Shown here in pieces: positions 24,631-32,395 of a stretch of DNA of 64,000 nt (positions are counted from its first letter, which is position 1; every line of letters starts with the position of its first letter). The position numbers and the translations under genes are program-made. The notes under the pieces are model-generated. The model was not told the origin of the DNA and did no database searches. It worked only from the letters and a program-made list of their open reading frames with translations. This DNA is from Vannielia litorea (GTDB lineage: Bacteria > Pseudomonadota > Alphaproteobacteria > Rhodobacterales > Rhodobacteraceae): NCBI RefSeq assembly GCF_018424695.1, contig NZ_QTNQ01000001.1, positions 1 to 64,000 of the forward strand, given 5' to 3'.

Positions 24631-26963
24631 CAGTGCGTCTCCCCGCGCTCAGTCTCACCATCGACAAGATCGGCGCGGTGGAGCTCGAATTCGCGGTCGG
24701 CGATCTCCTCGACCACGGCGCGGGTCGCCTCGCTGTTGGCGGTGGCCGCGTCCGACTGCAGGTAGGTCTTCGCGGCGTAGAGCCGATCGAGACGGTCTTC
24801 GATCTGGGTCATCAGCACGTCGACATCCCCGTCTCGGAGCCGCTCGATCTGCGCCGCGTCGAGCTCGCGCTCGACGGCGTCGCGGTAGGTCAGTCGCTGA
24901 CCGTAATCCTGGAACGGCGACTGCAGATTGCCGGCGCGTTCGTGATCTACAACCCGCCGCAGATCGGCATCGGCAATCGGTGCGGTTTCAGCGGCTTCAG
25001 TTTCGCGCTCGTCGCCAAACCGTTCCTCGCGCTGGTCGAACTGCGTCTCCCGCAACTCGTGTTCACGGCGGACCTGGTTGAGGGCCTCGCTGTCGCGCAG
25101 TTCAGTGACGGCTGCATAGGTCGCGCCAAGCCCGCGGGCGAGATGCGACGGCATATCGGGATAGCGCGCGCGGAACTCGTCCGTGACGGCATCCGCAACG
25201 GGGGTCCGCGCGTCGCGACCTTCCATGATCCGGTCGACTTCGCGGGTGATCTCGCGGGCCCGGGCCTCGTCGGTGATCCGCTCCCGGTAGGGCTCGGACC
25301 GGTCGATCACGTCGCCCGGGCGCGCGAGCAGTTCGGGATGCGCATCGAGGTAGCTGCGTTGCTCTTCTTCGATACGCCGCTCCGCGCGGGAAGCAACCTC
25401 CCACTCCCGGGCTTCGATCTGCTGATCCGTCAGGCCGTCCGAGCGCATGTCCTGGCGGATGGCGCGCTCCATGTCCTCAGTGGCGTCCCGATGATAATGG
25501 ACCCTCTCCATGACGGTGCGATCTTCCACGACACCGTCCTCACGCAAGACCCCTGCCCGCTCCAGAGCGACGCCGAGCTGGACATGGGCCCGATTGAGGG
25601 TCTCGCGCGCCGTCTCCAGATCCGCGCGGCGCTCGAGGTTGAGACCGTCCCTCTCGGCCACTCGTGCCAGATCGTCCGCGATCCACTGGCGCTCAAGTGC
25701 CGCGTTCTGCGCACCGGTCTCCATCCGGGCGACCACCACGGAAGAGCTGATCCCGGTCCCACGCAGCGCTGTGTCGACCTGCGCCCGGACCTCGGGGTCC
25801 CGCAACCGGTCGAGCCGGGCCGCATCGATATTGGTTTCGGAATAGACCCCGCCCTCCGAGGGCTTCTCGGCCAATGTCATGGAGCGCAGCCCCAAGGGCT
25901 GCATATGCGCGAGCCGCGACTGGATCTCGTTGAGGCTGCGCTCGAGCCGCGGCCGTTCGGCCTCCGGCTTCGCATCAATCATGCCCTGGACGCGCGCGAC
26001 CTGATCGGCATAACGGGTCCTCAGATCCTCGAACGATTGCTCCTCTGCCATGTAGACGCCTCCTTCCAAATTCAGCTTGCCGCCCTTGGCCAGAAGCTCT
26101 CCCGAGCGGAACAGGGCCTCGGCGATGTCCTCGCGATTGTCGGCGGAGGCCTCCGCAGCGAGCGCGTGATAAACAATCCGGGTGTTGGCGATCTCTTCGA
26201 GCGCGCGGTCAAGATCCGCCCCGACCCGTGGCCGCGTCTCCGTGGCCCGCCCCTCGTCCTTCGCCGCATAGACCTCGCGGGTGCGCGGCGGGTAGTGCAC
26301 GACACCCCGATCGAGCCGCCGCGTGGCCTCGAGTCGCACCCCGAACCTCTCGGCCTCCTCGACCATGGCGAGGCGGAAGTCGTCGTAGTTGAACCGATGG
26401 TCCCGGCCAAGGAAGAAGAACTCGCCCTCCTGCGATCGGCGGTTCAAGACTATATGCGCGTGAGGGTGATCCCTGTCCTCATGGACCGCGATGATGTAGT
26501 CGAAATGCCCCTCGTCCGACTGGAAGAACCGCTCCGCGACATTGGCGGTGATGTCGCGCACGTCCTCGCCCCGGGTGCCGATCGGATAGGACATGAGCAT
26601 ATGCGTCGTCTGTCCGAGCTTGGGCTTGAACCCCGCACTCCACCGCTTGGCGAACCGCTCCGTCAGGTCCTTGATCTCCGATCCCTCAAGCCTCGTCTTC
26701 CCATCCAGGAACCCGCTGCTGTCCACGATATGCGAGGACTTGGTGGTGAGGTAATCGAGCTGGTTCATCAGCTGCGATTTGGTATGCGTGCCCCCGCCCC
26801 GGATTGCCTTGAAGACCGCCGCACGATGCCCCGCAGCGGCGCGCACGAGCTGCCTCTGCCGGGACGCCTGCAGCCCTTGCATCGAGCCCCGGATGCGACT
26901 CCAGCCATCCCGGAAGATCTCTCCGGTGACTTCATGGACGGCATCATTCAGCCGCATGGGCAA
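24630..26963 (-). CDS. Relaxase (VirD2/MobA-type nuclease)
   Basis: This 777-residue protein would nick oriT and pilot the strand. The N-terminal domain has a tyrosine motif (NQLDYLTTKSSHIVDSSGFL, Tyr71 likely catalytic), HMLMSYPIGT, and the three-histidine metal motif HEDRDHPHAHIVLNR at residues 161-175. The long C-terminal part is charged and helical (many Arg/Glu/Ala repeats) without a recognised helicase or primase. It overlaps the MobC-like gene by 20 bases. The family is MOBP-like by motif order, assigned by eye. Confidence 0.9.
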   Translation of the reverse strand: MPMRLNDAVHEVTGEIFRDGWSRIRGSMQGLQASRQRQLVRAAAGHRAAVFKAIRGGGTHTKSQLMNQLDYLTTKSSHIVDSSGFLDGKTRLEGSEIKDLTERFAKRWSAGFKPKLGQTTHMLMSYPIGTRGEDVRDITANVAERFFQSDEGHFDYIIAVHEDRDHPHAHIVLNRRSQEGEFFFLGRDHRFNYDDFRLAMVEEAERFGVRLEATRRLDRGVVHYPPRTREVYAAKDEGRATETRPRVGADLDRALEEIANTRIVYHALAAEASADNREDIAEALFRSGELLAKGGKLNLEGGVYMAEEQSFEDLRTRYADQVARVQGMIDAKPEAERPRLERSLNEIQSRLAHMQPLGLRSMTLAEKPSEGGVYSETNIDAARLDRLRDPEVRAQVDTALRGTGISSSVVVARMETGAQNAALERQWIADDLARVAERDGLNLERRADLETARETLNRAHVQLGVALERAGVLREDGVVEDRTVMERVHYHRDATEDMERAIRQDMRSDGLTDQQIEAREWEVASRAERRIEEEQRSYLDAHPELLARPGDVIDRSEPYRERITDEARAREITREVDRIMEGRDARTPVADAVTDEFRARYPDMPSHLARGLGATYAAVTELRDSEALNQVRREHELRETQFDQREERFGDERETEAAETAPIADADLRRVVDHERAGNLQSPFQDYGQRLTYRDAVERELDAAQIERLRDGDVDVLMTQIEDRLDRLYAAKTYLQSDAATANSEATRAVVEEIADREFELHRADLVDGETERGETH

Positions 26964-27537
26964 ACTCCCTCAGCGCGGCGGTCGCGGATAGCTGCATGGC
27001 ATCCCGACGACGGCGCAGCAGCAGATCGATCTCGTCAGCGGAATCAAGGATGAACCGCGCCAGCCCACGCATCTGCGCGAGGCGCAATTCGGACAACTCT
27101 GCGTTCGGTGCGGAGCCTTCCCCCTGCCCCGCCCGGCTGGCTTTCATCATCTGCTTGGCGACCTGTACGACGCCGTTACCGACCTCGTGCAGGGAGGCCC
27201 GGTAACGTGCCATCTCAGCCGCCAGCTGCGCATCCGGAACGAAGGTTCCGCCCGCCGCCTGGATCAGCCGCCGGACCCCCTCCGTGCGGGTCTCGATCCC
27301 CGCCGCGGCCAGGACCTCATCCAGCGCCCCAAGCTCGTCAGGGGTCAGCTTCACCGTCACGGCGGCGGTCGCCACGGCCGCATCCTTCTGGCGTTCTTCG
27401 TCCGCCTTCAACGTGTACTGGATGGCCCGCAGGGTGACCCCGAACCGCTCCGCGAGCACGGAAGTCCCCACTCCTTCTCCGGCCTCACGGATAATCTCCG
27501 CTCGCTCCGTCTGTGTCAGTCTCTTGGTCCGGCTCAT
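26944..27537 (-). CDS. MobC/TraC-like relaxosome accessory protein
   Basis: This 197-residue protein begins with a helix-turn-helix (ERAEIIREAGEGVGTSVLAERFGVTLRAIQYTLKAD), then VTVKLTPDELGALDEVLAAAGI and the motif RTEGVRRLIQAAGGTF found in MobC-type proteins. Such proteins melt oriT and help the relaxase nick. It is first in the minus-strand mob operon (mobC-relaxase-coupling protein) and has a good promoter directly upstream (27587-27614). The DNA to its right is the natural place for oriT. Confidence 0.82.
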   Translation of the reverse strand: MSRTKRLTQTERAEIIREAGEGVGTSVLAERFGVTLRAIQYTLKADEERQKDAAVATAAVTVKLTPDELGALDEVLAAAGIETRTEGVRRLIQAAGGTFVPDAQLAAEMARYRASLHEVGNGVVQVAKQMMKASRAGQGEGSAPNAELSELRLAQMRGLARFILDSADEIDLLLRRRRDAMQLSATAALREFAHAAE

Positions 27538-27586
27538 ACGAAGAAAGCCCCCCTATTTCCTGCCACCTTCATTCAAGGTCGCTTTC

Positions 27587-27614
27587 ATCATACGAAACTA
27601 TATGTCACGGTCAA
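27587..27614 (-). promoter_or_regulatory. Promoter of the mob operon
   Basis: On the minus strand TTGACC (27609-27614) and TATGAT (27587-27592) are separated by 16 bases. The start codon of the MobC-like gene is 50 bases downstream. The -35 box lies inside a copy of the element-specific 18-base motif. Confidence 0.6.
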
Positions 27615-27627
27615 TGCAATATTATTG
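27610..27627. repeat. Third copy of the element-specific 18-base motif
   Basis: GTCAATGCAATATTATTG matches 9720-9737 at 15 of 18 and 7874-7891 at 15 of 18 positions. It has CAAT/ATTG ends in inverted order, suggesting a dimeric binding protein. Here it overlaps a -35 box rather than a -10 box. Confidence 0.5.
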
Positions 27628-27768
27628 TAGATTGCCCCCAGGCGACCTTGAATTCCGCTTCAAGCCGAGCACCGCAGGTGCGAGGCCCGGCCCGAAGGGC
27701 CCAGAAAACCCAACCATCTCCAACCGCACCTCGGCCGCCCGTTGTCATGCCCGCGCCCGAGGGTCTGG

Positions 27769-27790
27769 CCGAACACGGACCCGTGTTCGG
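27769..27790. repeat. Inverted repeat, 10-base arms
   Basis: CCGAACACGG (27769-27778) and CCGTGTTCGG (27781-27790) are exact reverse complements with only AC between them. Confidence 0.8.
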
Positions 27791-27853
27791 ACGGAGGCGA
27801 GGGGCGGCGCACAAACCCCCCGACGGGGCTGACGGACAGGGTCAAGGGCGGCC

Positions 27854-27875
27854 AGATTTGGCTCGGCCCAAATCT
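27854..27875. repeat. Inverted repeat, 8-base arms
   Basis: AGATTTGG (27854-27861) and CCAAATCT (27868-27875) flank a six-base loop. This spacing could expose a relaxase recognition hairpin. Confidence 0.75.
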
Positions 27876-27974
27876 CTGCCGGAAAAACCGGCGGGCTTCA
27901 GCCCGGCTGTTATTCCGGATGGCCCCCTTGAGGCTGGCCGGCAGACCTGTTCCAGGCGATCTCTGAAATCCCCC

Positions 27975-27998
27975 GTCAGGACCGTGCACGGTCCTGAC
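27975..27998. repeat. 24-base perfect palindrome
   Basis: The arm GTCAGGACCGTG (27975-27986) is followed at once by its exact reverse complement (27987-27998). With no central loop it is more likely a protein-binding or resolution site than a transcript hairpin. Confidence 0.8.
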
Positions 27999-28064
27999 AC
28001 CTTATCGGGGACACCGGCCGAAGGCAGGGGGCCCCGGTCTTGGCGCAGCCTTCCCTGGAACAGG

Positions 28065-28092
28065 GAAAGGACCGCCCTGGGGCGGTCCTTTC
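28065..28092 (-). terminator. Hairpin terminator after the gene at 28104-28310
   Basis: Thirteen-base perfect arms (28065-28077 and 28080-28092) with a 2-base loop start 11 bases beyond the stop of the minus-strand gene. On the minus strand the stem ends in CCTTTC, a weak T-tract. Confidence 0.7.
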
Positions 28093-28103
28093 TCGTGGGA
28101 GGA

Positions 28104-28310
28104 TTACTCCTGCGGTTCCTTGGAGTTCGGCGGGAACATCACCAGCTCCTGGACCGCGACGGGGAAGTCGAGTTTGAGGCTGAAGAACTCCGAGCCGTCC
28201 CCGTTGCGGGTGTTGCGGAACATCGCGCCGACGCGCTGGAAGCGGGTGCGCTCCTGACCTTCGTTGTCGGTGAACTTGACGGGAACGGTGGCGACGTAGT
28301 GGTTGGTCAT
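28104..28310 (-). CDS. Small conserved-looking protein of unknown function
   Basis: This 68-residue protein (MTNHYVATVPVKFTDNEGQ, then VGAMFRNTRNGDGSEFFSLK and LDFPVAVQELVMFPP) is probably a small beta-barrel; its pattern of strands resembles the DUF736 units of this element only loosely. It has a strong ribosome site (AAGGAGAGACCC before ATG) shared in form with the other accessory genes, and its own terminator. A decayed inverted copy lies at 28500-28706. Function unknown. Confidence 0.65.
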   Translation of the reverse strand: MTNHYVATVPVKFTDNEGQERTRFQRVGAMFRNTRNGDGSEFFSLKLDFPVAVQELVMFPPNSKEPQE

Positions 28311-28344
28311 TTGGGTCTCTCCTTTTTGCGATGGGGATCACCCG

Positions 28345-28465
28345 GCACGGGGGAAAAGGGAGGTCCGCAAACACAAATGCGGAGGGTCCGCGCGCTCCGC
28401 GCGTGGAAACCGTATTTGTGTTTGCCGGAGCGTGAGCGGAGGGCACGGACCGCCCGCCCCCGTGC
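28345..28465. repeat. Nested inverted repeats (121 bases)
   Basis: Three sets of arms are nested: GCACGGGGG (28345-28353) with CCCCCGTGC (28457-28465), GGTCCG (28362-28367) with CGGACC (28446-28451), and GCAAACACAAAT (28367-28378) with ATTTGTGTTTGC (28414-28425). The centre, near 28396-28405, is also the centre of the inverted gene duplication around it. Confidence 0.8.
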
Positions 28466-28499
28466 GATCCACATCTATGAGCAAAGAGGGGAGACCCGG

Positions 28500-28706
28500 A
28501 TGTGCACCCCGCTCCTCAGCCGCCTTCGGTCCTGTCGAGTTATGTCAGACCTGACCAGGTCCGCACCGCTCTCATCCAACGCGGCGACGCGATGTTCCGC
28601 CCACGCCCGATCGGCACGACCGCGATCGTCTGCCTCAACCTCGACTTCCTGGTCGCGGTCTCGCGATCCGGAGCGGTGATACAGCCGCGGGTCTGCCAGC
28701 AGGGTT
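28500..28706 (+). pseudogene. Decayed inverted copy of the 28104-28310 gene
   Basis: Reading the plus strand from 28480, the ribosome-site region (GCAAAGAGGGGAGACCC) and ATG at 28500 mirror those of the minus-strand gene. Later the copy shares the exact string CGCGATGTTCCGC (28588-28600) and the coding pattern CTCAA-CTCGACTTCC-GTCGCGGTC (about 28634-28660), giving AMFR and LDFLVAV. The start and the conserved part are in different frames and one codon is missing, so it no longer encodes the protein. Confidence 0.65.
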
Positions 28707-29106
28707 GTCCGCCCGGACGGGTCGCCGTCATCGGGCGGCGCGGTCGTTGCGCTGCGCCCGCCCCAGCGATCTGCACCCGGACGGGCGGATCGCGGGGTTT
28801 CTGGCGCGCATGAGGGCAACCCCGCCGGCTGGCTCCGTCAGGAGACCGCCGCCGGGGTATGCCACTCAGCACGTCCAGAGGCCTCGTGTTCCGGGTGGAG
28901 GCCGACACGGCCGGAACCTGCGAGCGCGGTGACGGCGGAGCAACCGCCGGCAGGGGTCCGTCATGACCGCAGACCGATCACCGATCCTCCCCGGCATCTT
29001 ACGGACCGATCTCGACCGGTTGGAAAGCAGGGCAGCCCGGCATGACCCGCCAGACCGAGCGGATCGTGCATCGACGCGGGCAGGTCGATACCGATATGAT
29101 CATCAC
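28707..29106. other. Non-coding stretch before the WYL regulator
   Basis: Frames here are GC-driven and lack ribosome sites. It may contain further decayed sequence and the promoter of the regulator; no clear -35/-10 pair was seen. Confidence 0.4.
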
Positions 29107-29790
29107 ATGCAAAGATCAGGCCGACTTCTTCAACTTCTCCAAACGCTCCGTGGCAGGCGGTCCGCCGTGACCGCGAAAACCCTGGCGCAGATGTTTCAGG
29201 TCTCTGAGCGCACGATCTATCGGGACATGGAGACGCTTCTGGAACTGGGCGTGCCGGTCGAGGGGGAAGCGGGCACGGGCTTCATTCTGCGCCCGGGGTT
29301 CTTCCTGCCATCCATGGCCTTCACCCGGGACGAAGCGGATGCCGTTCTTCTGGGCCTGCGCTTCGTGATGGCGCGCGGGGACGAGGAAATCGCAAAGGCC
29401 GCCGATACGGCGCTGCTCAAGATCACCGACGGTATGGGTGACGAGGCCGAGGCGCGCATGCTCGGGGCGGGTCTGACCGCAGGGCCGGGTGAGAATGATC
29501 AACGTGAAGAGCTTGCGATGATCCGGGGCGCGATGCGGGACCGCCGGAAGTTGGAGATCACCTATCGCTCCGAAAGCGGGGTTTGCGTCCGTCGCGTTGT
29601 GTGGCCGGTCGCGCTCGGTTTCTTCGACAAGGTCGAGATGCTCGCGGCCTGGTGCGAGCTGCGCGACGCGTTCCGGCACTTCCGCGTTGATCGTGTCGAG
29701 GCACTGTCCGCGCTGGAAGAGGACGTTCCGCGATCCCGCGAGAGCCTGTTGACCGCCTATCGCCGGATCGAGCCCTACGCGAGGGTCTGA
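29107..29790 (+). CDS. YafY-type HTH-WYL transcriptional regulator
   Basis: This 227-residue protein begins MQRSGRLLQLLQTLRGRRSA, then a winged helix (VTAKTLAQMFQVSERTIYRDMETLLELG) and GTGFILRPGFFLPSMAFT, followed by a WYL-type C-terminal region (ITYRSESGVCVRRVVWPVALGF, WCELRDAFRHFRVDRVEAL). It is the YafY/DeoR-like class of one-component regulators. ATG 29107 is chosen because it gives the canonical MQRS start; longer openings add non-conserved sequence. The next gene, an NmrA-like protein, is 71 bases away and is the likely target. Confidence 0.9.
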   Translation: MQRSGRLLQLLQTLRGRRSAVTAKTLAQMFQVSERTIYRDMETLLELGVPVEGEAGTGFILRPGFFLPSMAFTRDEADAVLLGLRFVMARGDEEIAKAADTALLKITDGMGDEAEARMLGAGLTAGPGENDQREELAMIRGAMRDRRKLEITYRSESGVCVRRVVWPVALGFFDKVEMLAAWCELRDAFRHFRVDRVEALSALEEDVPRSRESLLTAYRRIEPYARV

Positions 29791-29861
29791 GCGAGGGTTC
29801 CTGACACATTCTGACCGGGCTCGGGTGTAATCCCGACCCCAAACGATAGAAGGAGGTTGGG

Positions 29862-30719
29862 ATGTTTGTCATACTCGGTGGTACAGGACAGGTCGGATCG
29901 GCGACGGCGCGCGCGCTTCTGAACGCAGGCCAGGAAGTGACGGTCGTCACCCGCGACGAAGACCATGGCGCGGATCTCAAAGCGTCCGGGGCGAAGATGG
30001 CCGTGGCCGATATTCGCGATACGGACGCCATGCGCGCGGTGTTCCGAACCGGCAGGCGCGCGTTCCTGCTTAACCCGCCGGCGGACCCGTCAGGCAACAC
30101 CGACGCAGAGGAACGCGCGAATGTCGCGGCGATCCTGTCGGCGCTCGAGGGGTCTGGCCTTGAGAAGGTGGTGGCCGCCTCGACGTACGGGGCCTTCGAG
30201 GGAGAACGCTGTGGCGATCTCACGGTTCTCCATGAGCTGGAGCAAGCCCTGATGGATCAGCCCATTCCCGCCGCCATTAACCGAGGCGCGTACTACATGA
30301 GCAACTGGGTCGGGGTGGCGCAGGGAGTAGCGGAGAGCGGCATCCTGCCGAGTTTCTTCCCGGCAGATCTCTCCCTCCCGATGGTCGCGCCTGCCGACCT
30401 CGGAGAGGCTGCCGCGAGACGTCTCATGACAAAGACGGACGATACCGGAATCGAGCATGTCGAGGGACCGGCGCGCTATTCGGCTCGGGACGTCGCGGCC
30501 GCGTTTGCTGCCGTGATGGGACGTTGCGTGGACGTTCAGGAAATACCGCCCGAAGCCCTTGAAGAGACATTCCTCCAGTTCGGCTTTTCGGAGGAGGCGG
30601 CGGCCTCCTATGCCTGTATGACGCGTTGGGTCATCGACGGAAAATCTGACTCAGTGGCGACGTTCAGGAAGGGAGCGATCTCACTTGAAGCCTATATCAT
30701 ATCAGTGCTGAGCGGATAA
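29862..30719 (+). CDS. NmrA-like NAD(P)-binding protein
   Basis: This 285-residue protein has the Rossmann motif MFVILGGTGQVGSATARALL and the NmrA pattern VAASTYGAF, INRGAYYMSNW and a C-terminal cap helix region. Atypical short-chain dehydrogenases of this type act as redox sensors or reductases. A strong AAGGAGG ribosome site precedes the ATG. It pairs with the WYL regulator upstream, an arrangement common for small stress-response cassettes. The substrate is unknown. Confidence 0.85.
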   Translation: MFVILGGTGQVGSATARALLNAGQEVTVVTRDEDHGADLKASGAKMAVADIRDTDAMRAVFRTGRRAFLLNPPADPSGNTDAEERANVAAILSALEGSGLEKVVAASTYGAFEGERCGDLTVLHELEQALMDQPIPAAINRGAYYMSNWVGVAQGVAESGILPSFFPADLSLPMVAPADLGEAAARRLMTKTDDTGIEHVEGPARYSARDVAAAFAAVMGRCVDVQEIPPEALEETFLQFGFSEEAAASYACMTRWVIDGKSDSVATFRKGAISLEAYIISVLSG

Positions 30720-30849
30720 GGTGTTGGTACCAACCGCTCTTGCAGGTGTGAGACCAAGGGGAGGTCTGAAGGCATCGCGGGCATGGTTGCTTCGCGGGCT
30801 CAATCCGCCCATTCGATTTCTTCACCGCCAACACCATGAAAACGACGAA

Positions 30850-30872
30850 AGGGCCGCGCCGCGCGCGACCCT
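30850..30872 (-). terminator. Hairpin after the DUF2493 gene
   Basis: AGGG-CGCG and CGCG-CCCT segments form an imperfect GC-rich stem starting 8 bases beyond the stop at 30880. On the minus strand it is followed by TTTCGTCGTTTTC. Confidence 0.5.
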
Positions 30873-30879
30873 CTCCTAT

Positions 30880-31809
30880 TCATTCTCCTGCTGTCTTCTT
30901 CGCCGGATCGGCGACCCGCATCACCGTCAGGCCTTTCGCCTCGGCCTTCTGTCCGAGGTTGAGCGCGACCCCGTTGCCACCGAAGAGCACGACCCCGGTC
31001 GCGGCGAACTTGTCGTCCAGCATCTCGTCGTTGCACTTGAAGGGTGCCGCCCGCCCATGTGCGGACCAACGCGGATCGAAGCGCGCCTGCGCAACGCCTC
31101 GCGCCCGAGCCCACCGGGCGGCGATCATCTCGGCCCCGTGCTTGCCACCCTTGTGGCAGAGGAAGATCTCCTGGTTGCGGTTCTGCCGGATGCGCTCGCG
31201 AACCTTGTCGAGTGTCGTGAAGATGACGTCGATATCGGTCCAGTCGGTGGCGCCGGAGACGATCAGGGGAACTCCCTCGACCTTCGACTTTTCTGCGGTT
31301 TCGCGGTCATGCTGTTCCAGGAGCTGCCGGGCTTCAAACACGGCCCCGGTCTCCTGAGCGCGAGCGCTGGCCCGCGATCCCGATGCCGGGATGAAGGCAT
31401 GTCCCGTCTCGACCTCGTAGCATTCCGCCGCCGCCTCGCTCATCACCTCGATGGCCCCGACGATCTCGCGGACCTGCAGGAAGCGGGCCTGCGCCTCTTC
31501 GAGCGCGGTCTCGGCGATCTCCGATCCGTCGTGGGATTTTGCCAGGGCGCCGATCTTGTCGGCGGTGCGGTCGAGCTCCTTGCCGAGAGCGATCTTGCGG
31601 CGCTGCAGGATCGTGGCGAGCCCGTGCGCGAGCGGTTCGATCTCGGTCTCGAGACCGGTGCCACGCAGCTGGCCGAGCAGGGCCTCGAAAGTCTCGCGGA
31701 CGATGCTGTCGGTCAGGGCGTGATCCTCGGGGATGGGCAGCTCCGCGTCTTTCTCCGTCAGGCCGAAAAGTTCGATGGTCTCGTAGGCGTTCGCGTTCTC
31801 GTATGTCAT
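30880..31809 (-). CDS. DUF2493 (SLOG-related) domain protein
   Basis: This 309-residue protein has a helical N-terminal half (about residues 1-185) and a C-terminal Rossmann-like domain with VPLIVSGATDWTDIDVIF, FLCHKGGKHGAEMIAARWAR and GVVLFGGNGVALNL, matching DUF2493, a member of the SLOG nucleotide-binding superfamily. Such genes are regular passengers of alphaproteobacterial conjugative elements. ATG 31809 is used; longer frames run through GC-rich non-coding DNA. Ligand and role are unknown, though SLOG proteins are often tied to nucleotide signalling and defence. Confidence 0.85.
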   Translation of the reverse strand: MTYENANAYETIELFGLTEKDAELPIPEDHALTDSIVRETFEALLGQLRGTGLETEIEPLAHGLATILQRRKIALGKELDRTADKIGALAKSHDGSEIAETALEEAQARFLQVREIVGAIEVMSEAAAECYEVETGHAFIPASGSRASARAQETGAVFEARQLLEQHDRETAEKSKVEGVPLIVSGATDWTDIDVIFTTLDKVRERIRQNRNQEIFLCHKGGKHGAEMIAARWARARGVAQARFDPRWSAHGRAAPFKCNDEMLDDKFAATGVVLFGGNGVALNLGQKAEAKGLTVMRVADPAKKTAGE

Positions 31810-32395
31810 GTTGGTGTCTCCAGATGTTCGGGGAACCACCACGTGAGTGTGGTGGCATGGCCGTACGTCTGGTTCACCGAATCTGTCCGGGTCAGGGACG
31901 GCGAAGCCGCCGGCGCGCCGGGCGCAAAAGTTTTCCGGGCGCATCGCCCACCACAGGCGCGTCATCGACCACTGGACTGCCCTCTTCACCCCCGCCGCCC
32001 TCGCCGAAAAGTTTTGCGATCCTTGACGCGGGCTGATTTGGGGGCCATCCGGAGGATATGCTTCCGCACTCATGTGTGTGTGTGTTGACGACAGGTTTGC
32101 CCGACGCGAGCAGGCAAAGGGCGCGACCGGACGCGGGAGACGGATGGAGCGGCGGGATCGTTTTGGCCTCCGGCCAAAACAGACCGGAGCGCAATCCGGC
32201 GGAGCGGCCGGGGAGCGACGTGCTCGCGAGACGGGCAAACCGGGATGCCGGGCGCAACGCCGCGGTGAGGCCGCATGGCCGAATGCGCGACGGGCCGCAG
32301 GGCCGTTCTCGCCTGCGACTTGGCGTACCGAGCAGGGGAGGCCGTAAGGCTAAGGAAGACATGTGGCGGACATCAGGGATCAAGCCACTTGTATG
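31810..32395. other. Gene-free GC-rich region with nested repeats
   Basis: About 590 bases hold no credible gene. A short CA/TG tract (CATGTGTGTGTGTGTTG, 32071-32087) and the nested inverted repeat at 32094-32241 are the visible structures. It could contain regulatory or replication sequence. Confidence 0.5.
32094..32241. repeat. Nested inverted repeat with central hairpin
   Basis: GGTTTGCCCG-ACGCGAGCA (32094-32112) faces TGCTCGCG-AGACGGGCAAACC (32221-32241) with a 2-base difference. Midway, GTTTTGGCC-TCC-GGCCAAAAC (32160-32180) is a perfect hairpin. Both share a centre at about 32168-32170, so this is a layered structure rather than two chance repeats. Confidence 0.65.

Larger units (their letters stand above)
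27628..28064. other. Palindrome-rich non-coding region, oriT candidate
   Basis: No gene is credible on either strand over about 440 bases beside the relaxosome genes. It contains at least four perfect inverted repeats: 27769-27790 (10-base arms), 27854-27875 (8-base arms), 27878-27892 (GCCGG/CCGGC) and a 24-base uninterrupted palindrome at 27975-27998. Such density next to a relaxase and MobC gene is what an origin of transfer looks like. The nick site was not identified. Confidence 0.45.

Noticed and set aside
24633..27053. 806-codon open frame on the plus strand
   Set aside because: It is antisense to the relaxase, whose motifs are certain. Long antisense frames are expected in GC-rich genes.
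28502..28813. 103-codon frame with MFR and LDF strings
   Set aside because: Only the central part resembles the 28104 gene; the start and the rest are unrelated GC-rich translation, so it is treated as a decayed copy and not as a gene.
32071..32087. TG-dinucleotide tract
   Set aside because: It is too short to be a meaningful repeat array and has no CRISPR-like spacing.
30721..32088. 455-codon plus-strand frame over the DUF2493 gene
   Set aside because: The minus-strand DUF2493 motifs and terminator explain the region; the plus frame has no family features.
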